Counted from the first letter of the stretch, positions 41,553-51,365 are shown. The stretch is DNA of 64,000 nt from JAJFUI01 sp963754135 (GCA_963754135.1 CAVWEY010000004.1:310001-374000), one strand, 5' to 3'. Notes: generated from the sequence alone by a model not told the origin. A program made the numbers and translations.

Positions 41553-43007
41553 ATGGCACACGTACTGATTGTCGATGACGAGCAGAGCATCTGTTGGGGC
41601 CTTAGCAAACTGGTCGAGGGCCTCGGCCATTCGGCGGCGGTCGCCCCCTCGGCGGAGCAGGCGTTGGAGGCAGCGAAAAAACGGCCCCCCGACGCCATCG
41701 TCCTGGACGTCCGCCTGCCGGGGATGGATGGACTGTCGGCCATGCAGCGCTTCCGCGGCCTCTGCGGCGCCGTGCCGGTGATCGTGATCACCGCCTACGG
41801 CGACCTGGCCACCGCGGTTGAGGCCGTCCGCAACGGGGCCTTCGAGTATCTGGTCAAACCGTTCGACCTGGGCGTGGCCCAGCGGGCGATCCAGCGGGCG
41901 CTCCAAACGCCGGACCGCTCTTCGCCCTCAGCGGACGATGAGAAAGGCTCCGGTCCCCTCTGGTCGGAAAAGGGAACCGCTCCCGTTCTTCGCGGTGGGC
42001 CGCCGCGGCTGGTCGGCTCGTCGCCGGCCATTCAAGAGGTCTTCAAGCGGATTGCGGTCGTCGCCCCCGCCGAGGCCTGCGTCCACGTCCGCGGCGAGAG
42101 CGGCACCGGCAAGGAACTGGTCGCCCGGGCGATCCATCAGTACAGCCGGCGGAGCGGCGGGCCGTTCGTGCCGGTCAACGTCGCCTCGCTCAGCCCGTCG
42201 CTGGCCGAGAGCGAGCTGTTCGGCCACGTCCGCGGGGCGTTCACCGGGGCCGAGCAAGCCCGCAAGGGACTGCTGGAACAGGCCCACGGCGGCACGCTCT
42301 TCTTCGACGAGGTGGCCGACATCCCGCCCGCCCTGCAAGTCAAACTGCTGCGGGTGCTGGAATACGGCGAGATCCTGCCCGTCGGCGCCAGCCGGCCCGT
42401 GCGGAGCGACTTCCGCGTAGTCTCGGCCACTCACCAGAACCTGCACGAACGGGTGGTGCAGAGGAAGTTCCGCGAGGACTTGTACTTTCGGCTGATCACG
42501 TTCGAGATCGAGATTCCGCCGCTCCGCGAGCGGCCCGGCGACGTCGCCGAGCTTGCCCAACACTTCCTCGAAGCCTTCTCGGCCAGCAGCGGTTCGCCTT
42601 GTCCGTCGCTGGGGGCCGAGACGAGGAAGGCCCTGGAGGGCCGGTCGTGGTACGGGAACGTGCGGGAGCTGCGGAACGCCTTGGAGCACGCGATGATCCT
42701 GGCCCGCGGCGGCCCGCTGCTGCCCGAGCACCTCCCCCCGCCGACCCCGCCCGGGAGCGATTCCAGCCAAACCCGCGAGTCGATGCTGGCGGCCATGATC
42801 CGCGATTGGGCCCGCCACCGGCTTCAGGACCCGTCCGCCGCGGGCGACCTCTACGACCGCCTTCTGCGGATCGTCGAGCCGCCACTCTTGGAAACGGTCT
42901 TGCAGCGCCACAACGGCCAGTTCCTCGCCGCCGCGCGGGAACTGGGCCTCCATCGGGTGACGCTCAAGCGGAAGATGAGCCAGTACCGCGGACTGGCGGG
43001 CGAGTAA
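41553..43007 (+). CDS. NtrC-family sigma-54-dependent response regulator
   Basis: A 484-residue activator with three domains. The receiver starts MAHVLIVDDEQSICWG and has the phospho-aspartate in AIVLDVRLPGMDG. The AAA+ domain has Walker A GESGTGKELVARAI, the sigma-54 contact loop GAFTGAEQARKG, Walker B GTLFFDEVADIP and an arginine finger region in LYFRLITFEIEIPPLRERPG. The Fis-type HTH at the end is AAARELGLHRVTLKRKMSQY. It should activate sigma-54 promoters from upstream palindromes; the divergent envelope operon has both elements. Confidence 0.93.
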   Translation: MAHVLIVDDEQSICWGLSKLVEGLGHSAAVAPSAEQALEAAKKRPPDAIVLDVRLPGMDGLSAMQRFRGLCGAVPVIVITAYGDLATAVEAVRNGAFEYLVKPFDLGVAQRAIQRALQTPDRSSPSADDEKGSGPLWSEKGTAPVLRGGPPRLVGSSPAIQEVFKRIAVVAPAEACVHVRGESGTGKELVARAIHQYSRRSGGPFVPVNVASLSPSLAESELFGHVRGAFTGAEQARKGLLEQAHGGTLFFDEVADIPPALQVKLLRVLEYGEILPVGASRPVRSDFRVVSATHQNLHERVVQRKFREDLYFRLITFEIEIPPLRERPGDVAELAQHFLEAFSASSGSPCPSLGAETRKALEGRSWYGNVRELRNALEHAMILARGGPLLPEHLPPPTPPGSDSSQTRESMLAAMIRDWARHRLQDPSAAGDLYDRLLRIVEPPLLETVLQRHNGQFLAAARELGLHRVTLKRKMSQYRGLAGE

Positions 43008-43171
43008 GGCGGCATGTTGCCGATAATGATGGGCTGTATGGGCCATTTGGGTGGCTGGTAACGACGTGCCACCAATTGGTCTTTCCATTGGACATTAGGA
43101 GTGTCTTTTCCGTCTCTTGACATGGGGTATACGAAGGGCTAAGCTGTCCATAGTAGGACTCGTGTTACAGC

Positions 43172-44497
43172 ATGGATGTGCTGCAAGTATCTGCGCCACA
43201 ATATGTTATGAACGCCATAATGGCTGGAGTGAATCAGGTGAACGAGAGACCGATTCGGACACAGAACGGGACAGACACTGGGACATACACCGAGACACAC
43301 CCGTGGATAACATTTGAGCTCGATCTCAAGCGCGCTCCGTTTACATTCTGGATGGATCTAGGGGCAGTTCAGTCCAAGATCGAGCATGTTGCCAGTGCCC
43401 TCTTGCCGCCAAAAGTTGCGCGAAATCTTCGCATACTCTATTTGGCAAAAGGTGCCGATGCAACCACGGCCATTGAAGGCAATACGTTATCCGAAGACCA
43501 GGTTCGTGAGCGCATCAGGAATAAAACAACCTTGCCAAAGTCCCAGTCCTACCTTGGCAAGGAAATCGACAACATCGTAGAAGCCTGCAATGCCATCGGA
43601 AGAGAAGTATTTGACGGCAAAGATTCGCGACTGACCGTCGATACAATCAAGGCGTTTAATCGCATGGTGCTGGAAGGTCTTCCGCTGGAGGAGGGTGTCG
43701 TTGCCGGAGAGTTTCGTCGTTACTCGGTGGCGGTCGCAAAATACCGGGCTGTACCTTGGATGGATTGCGAATTCTTGACACAGCGATTGTGCCAATGGCT
43801 TAACGAAGAAATTGTGCCTCCAAATCCGGAACTCTCAACTGGTTATGCGGTAATACGGGCCATCATGGCGCACTTGTACATCGCCTGGATTCACCCCTTT
43901 GGTGACGGCAATGGCCGAACGGCACGTCTAGTGGAGTTTCAAATTCTTCTGTCGGGTCGAGCGCCCTCCATCGCAGCCCACCTCCTGAGCAATTTCTACA
44001 ATCAGACGCGATCGGAATACTATCGGACTTTGGCTGCTGCAAGCCAATCAAAAGAGGGGGCAATCGGCTTCTTGTTGTATGCGATACGCGGGCTGCGTGA
44101 TGCTCTCGACGAACAAATTCAGCAGATTCGTAAGCATCAATGGGAAGTCGCATGGCGAGACTATGTCTACCGCCAGTTTAGCGCAAAGACAGGCGATGCG
44201 GCCGATAGGCGGCGGAAACTGGCCCTGGAATTGGCGAAGGCTGATCCATGCAGGGTCTCCAAACTGCAATTGCGGCGTCTTACTCCCGAACTTGCCGAGC
44301 TATACGCCAGGAAGACAATCAAGACCTTGACCCGCGATGTCAATGAGTTGAAGCGGATGAAACTGATTCGTCGAATCGGCAGGAATTACATGGTAAACGG
44401 GGAAATATTGACAGAGTTGCTGCCACGTCGAAGAGCCAAGCTCGGCACGCCAGAAGCGAATCCCGATCTGCCAGACAAATCGATAACGCGCCCATAA
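43172..44497 (+). CDS. Fic family protein (AMPylator)
   Basis: A 441-residue protein with the full Fic catalytic motif HPFGDGNGRTARLVEF (H-x-F-x-D-G-N-G-R-x-x-R). An inhibitory-helix-like motif, TTAIEGNTLSED, lies N-terminal to the Fic core, as in class II Fic proteins that are auto-inhibited by a glutamate competing with ATP. The C-terminus has an HTH-like helix (KTIKTLTRDVNELKRMKLIR). The gene is distinctly lower in GC than its neighbours. Fic proteins transfer AMP or related groups to targets; the target cannot be predicted. The start may lie at a later ATG (43208). Confidence 0.88.
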   Translation: MDVLQVSAPQYVMNAIMAGVNQVNERPIRTQNGTDTGTYTETHPWITFELDLKRAPFTFWMDLGAVQSKIEHVASALLPPKVARNLRILYLAKGADATTAIEGNTLSEDQVRERIRNKTTLPKSQSYLGKEIDNIVEACNAIGREVFDGKDSRLTVDTIKAFNRMVLEGLPLEEGVVAGEFRRYSVAVAKYRAVPWMDCEFLTQRLCQWLNEEIVPPNPELSTGYAVIRAIMAHLYIAWIHPFGDGNGRTARLVEFQILLSGRAPSIAAHLLSNFYNQTRSEYYRTLAAASQSKEGAIGFLLYAIRGLRDALDEQIQQIRKHQWEVAWRDYVYRQFSAKTGDAADRRRKLALELAKADPCRVSKLQLRRLTPELAELYARKTIKTLTRDVNELKRMKLIRRIGRNYMVNGEILTELLPRRRAKLGTPEANPDLPDKSITRP

Positions 44498-44967
44498 TCC
44501 CCGTCCAACTCATGGGTGGTCTGTTAGCAACACACTGTCGAAATCACTGCCTCGTTCCGCCCCACCTGTTCAATTTTGCTGTAGCAAAATAAAACAGGCG
44601 AGCTGACGTTGGCTCGGGCGACCAACCGTCAGCTCGCCAGTGTAAATCGGAAGCCACGGCTTCCGATCCGTCGGGGGTGCCTTTCTTCTCCGTTCTCTAG
44701 GGGGATAGGTAACCTGTTGCCAACCAACACGTTCCACTGATCTCAACCGCAACGCTCACGGTTCCTTTCGCACCATCGGCTACGAACTGATGCCTCTGCT
44801 CTGCACCGGCCCCGCCGATGCCTCTACTGCTCCTTGCTTGCCATCCTGTTTCGCCCCAGGCTGGCCAGACGGCCCGATAGATTGCTAACGGCGTGCCAAA
44901 ACTGGAAAAAAACTTTGCCGGGCACAACTGGTTCCCACGCGGGGCGTGGGAACCAGAGAAGGGGCCG
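44498..44967. other. Intergenic region between fic and nitroreductase genes
   Basis: About 470 bases without a convincing gene. It holds a long stem with GGCGAGCTGACG and inverse CGTCAGCTCGCC (44597-44638) and a perfect palindrome ATCGGAAGCC-AC-GGCTTCCGAT (44646-44667), which may terminate both convergent genes. The rest shows no repeats or recognisable RNA. Confidence 0.55.
44597..44638. terminator. Stem-loop downstream of fic
   Basis: GGCGAGCTGACG with inverse CGTCAGCTCGCC and a GTTGG/CCAAC extension forms a stem of about 15 pairs, about 100 bases after the fic stop. No T-tract follows. The adjacent palindrome at 44646-44667 would make a second stem. Confidence 0.45.
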
Positions 44968-45477
44968 TCACCAAGTGTTGCGATGCACCCGCTCCGGCCG
45001 GAATCGGTCCTGTGGGGGCGGCTGCTCGGCCGGATAGCCAAAGACAACCAGGCTGTGGGGCATGATGCCGTCGGGCAGCTTCGCAATCCGCCGCAGGCCG
45101 TCCATCCGCTCTTGACGGGGGTAAACACCGGTCCAGACCGCGCCCAGTCCCAGGGCGTGGGCTGCCAGCAACATGTTCTCGACCGCCGCCGCACAATCGA
45201 CCACCCAATAGCCGGGCGATGTCTCCAGCCCCAGGTCGCCGCAAACCAGAATCCCGAGCGGTGCCCGGCGGGCCATTTGCGCGTTCGGGTTGACCACGGC
45301 GATCTCGGCCAGGATTTGCCGGTCGTCGATCACCACAAACTGCCACGGCTGCTGGTTTCGGGCGCTGGGGGCGCTGCTGGCCGCCGCCAGCAGCTTCCGC
45401 ACCAGTTCCTCCGGCACCGGCCGGTCTTCGTACCGCCGCACGCTACGGCGGCTGTGAATGGCTTCCAGGGTGTCCAT
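44968..45477 (-). CDS. Nitroreductase family protein
   Basis: A 169-residue flavin-dependent nitroreductase. MDTLEAIHSRRSVRRYEDRP is the conserved S-R-R-S-x-R-x-Y start that binds FMN phosphate; SSAPSARNQQPWQFVVIDDR is the second FMN motif, and GLGAVWTGVYPRQERMDGLR the third. Length and lack of extra domains fit the small nitroreductase/NfsB-like group. It probably acts as a cytosolic NAD(P)H-dependent reductase of quinones or nitro compounds. It is divergent from the ATP-grasp gene with about 200 bases between starts. Confidence 0.9.
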   Translation of the reverse strand: MDTLEAIHSRRSVRRYEDRPVPEELVRKLLAAASSAPSARNQQPWQFVVIDDRQILAEIAVVNPNAQMARRAPLGILVCGDLGLETSPGYWVVDCAAAVENMLLAAHALGLGAVWTGVYPRQERMDGLRRIAKLPDGIMPHSLVVFGYPAEQPPPQDRFRPERVHRNTW

Positions 45478-45675
45478 GAGTGCTCCTCCCGTGCGATAAT
45501 CCGCGTGAAAACTCCTCGTTCCATTGACCCCTCTACGATACTCGCAACAAGGCCAAAAGCAACGGCCCGCTGGCGGCTTGGGGTTGACAGCCGGGCCGGT
45601 CCCGGCACAATAGCCACAGTCACTTACCCTCCCTGTGTAGAAACGGCATCCTGCCGTGTCAAGAGAAGCATCCTG

Positions 45676-46740
45676 ATGGTGGAGCAGCAAGTTCAGCGGA
45701 CCAGGCGGCGGCTGCACGTCGCGTTGGTCTACAATGGGGACCGCGAGGGCGGGCCGGACCGGCCGGAAGACCGGGGCGGCACCAACGACCTGCGGTCGAT
45801 GATCCGGAACATGGCCCGAGCCCTTCGCCGGGCCGGGAATAAGGTCACGGTGGTCCCCCTGGCCCGGAACCTCTTCGCCTTCCAGCGGAAGCTCCGCCGG
45901 CTGGCCCCCGACGTGGTCTTCAACCAGTACGACGACGTGGTGCACGGGGCGCTCTACGAGATGCGGCTGCCGGCCCTGGTGCGGATGATGGGCTTCCCCA
46001 TCACCGGCTCGCCGGCGTTGGCCATCGGACTGACCCGCTACAAGCACATGTCGGCCAGCCTGCTCCAGGGGGCGGGCATCCGCATCCCCTTCTGCACCGA
46101 GGTGCTCGAACGCCTCAGCGACGTGGACCGCCGGGCCTGGCAGTTCCCGCTGATTGTCCAACCCAGCCAGGAGCACGCCGGCATCGGGCTGGACCGCGAC
46201 TCGATCGTCCACTCGAAGAAGGCGCTGCGCGACCAGATGCGGGTGATCTTGCGCGACTACCGCCAGCCGGTGCTGGTGCAATCGTTCCTGCCCGGCCGGG
46301 AGTTCAACGTCGGGATCATCGGGGGGCGGCGGCCGCGGGTGATGCCCCTGGCCGAGGTCGATTACTCGCAACTGCCCCCCGAAATCCCGCCCATCATGTC
46401 CTACGCGGCCAAGTACATCGAGACCGCCGAGGAGTACAAGAAGACCTCGGTGATCTGCCCGGCGGTGGTCGAGCCGGAGCTGGCCCGCGAGATCATCTCG
46501 ACGGCCTTGCGGGCGTTCCGCGCCGTGGGGGCGTGGGGCTACGGCCGGGTGGACATCCGGCTCAACGGCGAGGGCCGCCCTTGCGTGCTGGAGGTCAATT
46601 GCAACGCCTGTCTCGATCACGGCGTCGGCTTGGCCCGGCAGGCCGACCGCGCCGGCATTTCCTATCCTCGCCTGCTGCAAATGATCGTCAAGGCCGCGTT
46701 GGAAGGCCCCCCCTACGACGCCGATATCCCCATGATCTGA
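45676..46740 (+). CDS. ATP-grasp ligase, D-alanine--D-alanine ligase-like
   Basis: A 354-residue protein with the D-Ala-D-Ala ligase plan: N-terminal LHVALVYNGDREGG and DVVFNQYDD; ATP-grasp lid QFPLIVQPSQEHAGIGLDRD; LVQSFLPGREFNVGIIGGRR; and the metal-binding end RPCVLEVNCNACLDHGVGLA. The catalytic segment G-R-V-D-I-R (GYGRVDIRLNGEGR) is present. It differs from Ddl in the N-terminal domain (NLFAFQRKLRRLAPDVV), so it may join other amino acids or act on another carboxylate. ATG 45676 follows a weak site. No cell-wall genes adjoin. Confidence 0.8.
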   Translation: MVEQQVQRTRRRLHVALVYNGDREGGPDRPEDRGGTNDLRSMIRNMARALRRAGNKVTVVPLARNLFAFQRKLRRLAPDVVFNQYDDVVHGALYEMRLPALVRMMGFPITGSPALAIGLTRYKHMSASLLQGAGIRIPFCTEVLERLSDVDRRAWQFPLIVQPSQEHAGIGLDRDSIVHSKKALRDQMRVILRDYRQPVLVQSFLPGREFNVGIIGGRRPRVMPLAEVDYSQLPPEIPPIMSYAAKYIETAEEYKKTSVICPAVVEPELAREIISTALRAFRAVGAWGYGRVDIRLNGEGRPCVLEVNCNACLDHGVGLARQADRAGISYPRLLQMIVKAALEGPPYDADIPMI

Positions 46741-46782
46741 GCAAGTTGGCAAAGGCATTATTGTCGGCGAGGAGGTTCGGCT

Positions 46783-47394
46783 ATGAAAACGATCCACGTT
46801 CAGGAAACGACGAGCGTGCAAGACTTGTTCGATCAGGCCCAAGGGGAGCCCCTCCTGTTGCAGGGGCAAAGCGGCCGCGCCTTCGTTCTTGTGGAGGTCG
46901 ATCGGGACGATGCCGAAACACTCGTGTTGGCGGGAAACGCCGACCTTGAGCGGATCCTCGATCACTCCCGCGGCCGGGCGCGACGGGAGGGCTGGCTGAG
47001 CACGGGACAGGTCCGGAAGGAATTGGGCACGGAGCGTCGATCCATCCTGTTCACTCTGTTCATAGCCTCCCTGTTCATTCTGCTTATAGCCTCCGTTATT
47101 CTCCTTGGTGCATTGGCAGCGAATTTCCCTGCCGCGAGCGGGGTTCTAAACGGCGTCGCGTTATGTGGTGTCGTCGGCGCCCTGTTTGGCGGCGCTTACG
47201 GCATAGCCAAGTACGGCATGCTCCCTGAAGGCCAACACAAGAAATGTGCGGCGATTGGCGGGTTCATCGGCATGGCAATCGGTCTGCCGCTCGTGAGTTT
47301 CTACGATTTGGGAATTGCCCCGCTCTTGGCAATGGGAATCGGTGCCGCCGCAGTGATCGTCGCCACGTTGATTGCGGCCTTCCGTCGCGGCTGA
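46783..47394 (+). CDS. Phd-like N-terminus fused to a multi-pass membrane protein
   Basis: A 203-residue protein. Residues 1-60 (MKTIHVQETTSVQDLFDQAQ, then GRAFVLVEVDRD) resemble a Phd/YefM-type antitoxin domain or a small prevent-host-death-like beta-alpha fold. Residues 90-200 have four hydrophobic helices (SILFTLFIASLFILLIASVI; LNGVALCGVVGALFGGAYGI; AAIGGFIGMAIGLPLVSFYD; LLAMGIGAAAVIVATLIAAF). AGGAGG lies about 8 bases before the ATG. No adjacent toxin is seen. The combination is not one I recognise. Confidence 0.5.
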   Translation: MKTIHVQETTSVQDLFDQAQGEPLLLQGQSGRAFVLVEVDRDDAETLVLAGNADLERILDHSRGRARREGWLSTGQVRKELGTERRSILFTLFIASLFILLIASVILLGALAANFPAASGVLNGVALCGVVGALFGGAYGIAKYGMLPEGQHKKCAAIGGFIGMAIGLPLVSFYDLGIAPLLAMGIGAAAVIVATLIAAFRRG

Positions 47395-47447
47395 TCCAAC
47401 AGCAATCCACGAAGAGCCCCCAGACTCGTCGCCAATCTCCAACAACG

Positions 47448-50445
47448 GTGAAAACGCGTATGTTGGCCGTGCTCACATTGGCGGTTCTCACTGCGCTGTC
47501 CGCCGCGGACGCCGCCGATGGCGATGCCCGTCTGAACGACCTCTGTTTTGCCGACGCCCAACACGGCTGGGCGGTCGGCGACCGCGGCGTCATTTTGCAC
47601 ACCGAGGACGGCGGCAAGCAATGGCAGCGGCAACCCTCCGGCGTAGACTGCCCCCTCTGGTCGGTCTGCTTTCTCAACGGGCAACTCGGCTGGGCGGCCG
47701 GCGGGTTCACCCATCCTTACACCCATTCCACTACCGGCGTACTCTTGTGTACCCGCGACGGCGGAAAGACCTGGACCCGCGCCCCAAACCTCTCCCTGCC
47801 GGCCTTGCGGCGGATCGGCTTTTTTGATCCGCAGCACGGCTGGGCCACCGGCTGCCGCTCGGCAATGTACCCCAGCGGCGCGCTGCTGAGCGAGGACGGC
47901 GGGCGGAGTTGGCGGCCGCTGGCCGGCGACAGTCCGGCGGGTTGGCCCGCCGCCGACTTTCTGAACCTTCGCGCCGGCCTGCTGGCCGGCCGCAACGGCT
48001 CGGTCGCCCTGATCCGCGGGGGCCAACCCGATTTGGTCCGCACGGACGGGCTTGAGTTGCGGAGCTTCGCCCGGGTGAAACTGCTCTCTCCCACTCAGGG
48101 CTGGTTGGTGGGCGAAGGCGGGCTGGTGCAACAGTTGACCGATGCACGACCAGAGAACGTCACATCGGCGGAACGCCCCGCGACTGTGCTCGCGGGGGGA
48201 AGCGTTGCTTTGCTCACCCCGCCGGGCGCAGCCGGCGGGCGTTTCGCCAAGACCGCCCGCCATTTCGACTTCGCCGCTCTGGCCGCCCGCGGGCCGGAGT
48301 GCTGGATCGCCGGCAACCCGGGCACCCGCGTCTTCCACACCGCCGGCGCCGGCCGCACCTGGCAGGGCTTCCCCACCGGTTCTACCGTGCCCTTGCGGGC
48401 TCGCCTTCGCCGATGACCGGCACGGTTGGGCTGCCGGCGAACTGGGGACGATCCTGGCCACCGACGACGGCGGCCGGACCTGGCGGCCGCAACACTCCGG
48501 CGGCTCGCGGGCCGCGTTGCTTTGCGTCTTTGCCGATCCGGACGACGTCCCGCTGGAGTTGATCGCCCGGCTGGCCGGCAGCGAAGGATACCGCACGGCG
48601 GTCGAGGTGCTGGGTCGCCGCGACGTGGAAGTCGCCCCCCGCGACGACGTTCCCCTGGCCGACCGGCTGCACGAGGCGGTGGTCGGCGTGGGCGGCTCCG
48701 CGGCCGACATGGCGTGGCAGTTCCCGCTCCGCCAAGCCGGCTTGCGCATCGGTCCCCGGCAGACCGTCGAGGCCTGGGACCGCGTCGGCGACGGTCACAG
48801 TTTGGAGGAGTTGCGGGCCCGCGTCGTCCGGGCCATTCGTACCTGGCGGCCGGAGGTGCTGGTGACCCACGACACCCGGCGCGAGGACGACGATCCGTTG
48901 GTGCCGTTGGTGCATCAAGCGGTGCTCCAGGCGGTGGGCGAGGCGGCAGACACCAATGCCTTCGCCGATCAGATCGCCGAGGCGGGGCTGGCGCCGTGGC
49001 GGGTCAGCAGGGTCTATGCCGCGATGCCGCCCGGTGGGCGGGGCGCGATCGAACTTGTCACGGCCCAATTCGCGGCGGGTTTGGGCCGTTCGCTGGAGGA
49101 CGCGGCGGCCGAGCCGCGGGGGTTGCTGCGGGACTGCTTCGCGCCCTCGCCGCGGACCCTCGGCTTCCGGCCGCCGGGCGGCAAGACGGCCGCGGAAGCG
49201 GATCGGCGGGACTTCTTTAGCGGCCTGGCGGTTCCGCCGGCGAGCGAGTCGCGGCGGGCCCTGCCGCCCCCACTGGAACGCCTCGACCTGCTTGAGCGCC
49301 TCGCCAAGAAACGCCGCCAGGCGCAGGCGATCGTCGCCCTTACCGAGCGCCGCGGCGGGGCTGCCGAGCAGTTGCTGGCCCAAATCGACCAGTTGACCAG
49401 CGGCCTGGACACGGATGGCGCCGGCCAACTCTTCTATCAACTGGCCGACCATTACTACCACAGCGGCCGCTGGCCCTTGGCGGCCGAGACGTTCGAGACT
49501 CTGGTCCAACGGTATCCGCAGCATCCGTTGAGCCCGTTGGCGTTGCGGTGGCTCGTGCAATACTACGCCAGCGACGAGGCGGCATGGCGGGTTGGACACG
49601 ACCCTTCGCAGCAGGGTAAGCGGCGCGAGCGGGCCGTCGCGCTGGGCCAGCAGATCGAGCGGACGGAGTTCGAGTGGTTCGCCCAACCGGCGGTGCGGTT
49701 CCCGCTAGCCGCGGCCTATCGCGGTCTGGGCCACGCCCGCCAGGCCCAGCGGCTCTACCAGGCTCAGGGCCGCAACGGCGGCCGGGACGCCTGGTGGGCC
49801 CGCGCCCATGCCGAGTTGCAGTTGGCCGATCCCAAGGGCCGGCCGCTGAAGCCGCTGCTGGTTTGTGTGAAAGCGGAGGCCAGGCCGCACCTCGACGGCC
49901 GGCTCGACGATCCCGTCTGGCAGAAAGCCCAACCCGCCGCACTGCACAGCGCGCAGGCGGACGACGACGGCTGGCCGGCCACGGTCATGCTCGCTTATGA
50001 CGCCGAGTTTCTCTACCTGGCGGTCGATTGCCGCCAGCCGCCGGACGAGAATGCAGCAGGCACACGGCGTGTGCTTGCTACAATACGGCCGCGCGACGCC
50101 GACCTTTCGGCACACGACCGCGTGGAAGTGTTCCTCGACATCGGCCGCGATTTCGCCACGTACTACCACCTGGCCGTCGATCATCGCGGGTGGACCTTCG
50201 ACCGTTGTTGGGAGGACGCCACGTGGGACCCCACCTGGTTCGTGGCGTCGAGGCAGGAGGAGGGCCGGTGGACCGCGGAGGCGGCAATCCCGCTGAAGGA
50301 ACTCACCGGACGGGCACCCCAGCCGCACGACGTATGGGCGGTGGGCATCCAGCGGGTGGTTCCGGGGGTCGGCTTCCAGTCCTGGACCACGCCGGCCGCG
50401 ATCGCCGTGCTGCCCGACGGGTTTGGGTATCTGGTGTTTCAGTAG
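47448..50445 (+). CDS. YCF48 propeller - PIG-L-like - TPR - CBM9 fusion protein; one apparent frameshift
   Basis: Repaired length is 1000 codons; GTG 47448 gives the signal peptide KTRMLAVLTLAVLTALSAAD. Residues 20-340 are a YCF48-type propeller with repeated HGWAVGDRG and DGGKQWQR units. Next comes a PIG-L/LmbE-like domain (FADPDDVPLELIARLAG; TWRPEVLVTHDTRREDDDPL) in which the H-P-D-D-E first histidine is Asp and HxxH is not clear, so deacetylase activity is doubtful. Then TPR-like repeats (QLADHYYHSGRWPLAAETFE), and a CBM9-like end (PHLDGRLDDPVWQKAQ; YHLAVDHRGWTFDRCWEDAT). The frame break at 48394-48399 is fixed by restoring GC. It contains palindrome insertions at 48174 and 50056. Confidence 0.8.
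48174..48199. repeat. CCCCGCGACTG palindrome inside the YCF48 fusion gene
   Basis: CGCCCCGCGACTGTGCTCGC followed by GGGGGG resembles the intergenic repeat at 2577-2592 and is translated in frame as part of ERPATVLAGG. Confidence 0.55.
50056..50078. repeat. CACACGGCGTGTG palindrome inside the YCF48 fusion gene
   Basis: GCAGGCACACGGCGTGTGCT followed by TGC is a copy of the CACACGCCGTGTG palindrome family (17458, 32222, 32278) inserted in frame, encoding AGTRRVLAT within the CBM9-like domain. Confidence 0.65.
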
Positions 50446-50638
50446 CGGCGGGGATTCTTGCCGTATCGCTGGGCCGCGATTATAATGGCCGGCTGAGGAA
50501 TGGACCAGCCTGCCAAGCCCACGGGTTGCAACCCGTGGGCTTTATTGAGCGGAAATTGGTCAAGTTTTCATGTTACAGCCCCAAGACCAAAGACCTCGTT
50601 CGATTGTCGGCTGCACGAAAGTCAAACAGGAGATCGTC

Positions 50639-51347
50639 ATGCTAAAGCATAACCTACTAACGGTTTTTACGTTCTGCCTGCTGCCGTGTCTCTGGGCGGG
50701 CTGCGGCACGGGGGGATATGAAGACGTCTTGGAGAAACAGCGCTGGGCTTCCGGCGCAGCGGCGCCGGCGCCCGGGGCGCCCGCCGCCGACAAGCTCGGC
50801 GCCTCGCAGCAGATCCCCGGCACGCCGGTGTCGATCCGCATCCCTCGCGTCTTCACCAGCCCGGCGCTGGCCGAGGGCATCACGGACGCCCGCCGCGTGA
50901 AGCCCGGAGTCGTCACCATCCCCGGACTGAAGCTCACCTACGAGGGCTTCATCAAAGATTCGACGGAAGGTCAGATGGCGTACTACTGCTACGTCGGCGT
51001 GACCAGCGGCCCCTTGCAGACCATCGCCACGCAACTCCACGACGAACTTGCCAAGAAGTTCCCGGGCGCCATGGCCGGCTGGAAGGACGTTTCCTGCGCG
51101 ACGCCCGAGGGCCAGACCATTCAGTGCCGGAAACTCCGCGTGCTGGGCAAACAGGAACTCTACTACAAGGACAAGGCCGGCAAGGAGAATTACCCCGCCA
51201 ACAACGACGGCGTGCTGGAAATCTATCTCTACGAGAAGGGCGGACAGGTGGTGATCGTCGCTTGGCGGTTGCCTGCCAGCATCGAGGCGAACGTCGGCCT
51301 GGGCGAATTCAGCGCCGTTGATGGCCGGAAGCGTCAGCGTCAAGTAA
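50639..51347 (+). CDS. Lipoprotein of unknown function; one apparent frameshift
   Basis: Repaired length is 237 codons. A lipobox (LLPCLWAGCGTGG) follows MLKHNLLTVFTF. The mature protein has an alanine/proline linker and a compact domain with IRIPRVFTSPALAEG, then YYCYVGVTSGPLQTIATQLH and WKDVSCATPEGQTIQCRKLR; no family is recognised. The natural end after adding GC at 51312-51316 is LGEFSAPLMAGSVSVK with TAA at 51345-51347; without it the reading would overlap the next lipoprotein gene. AGGAG precedes ATG. It probably forms an operon with that lipoprotein. Confidence 0.68.
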
Positions 51348-51365
51348 CAACCGACGAGGTGTATC

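Noticed and set aside
44968..46965. 665-codon minus-strand frame spanning the nitroreductase and ATP-grasp genes
   Set aside because: Only the part encoding the nitroreductase (44968-45477) has family motifs; the rest is opposite a clear ATP-grasp gene.
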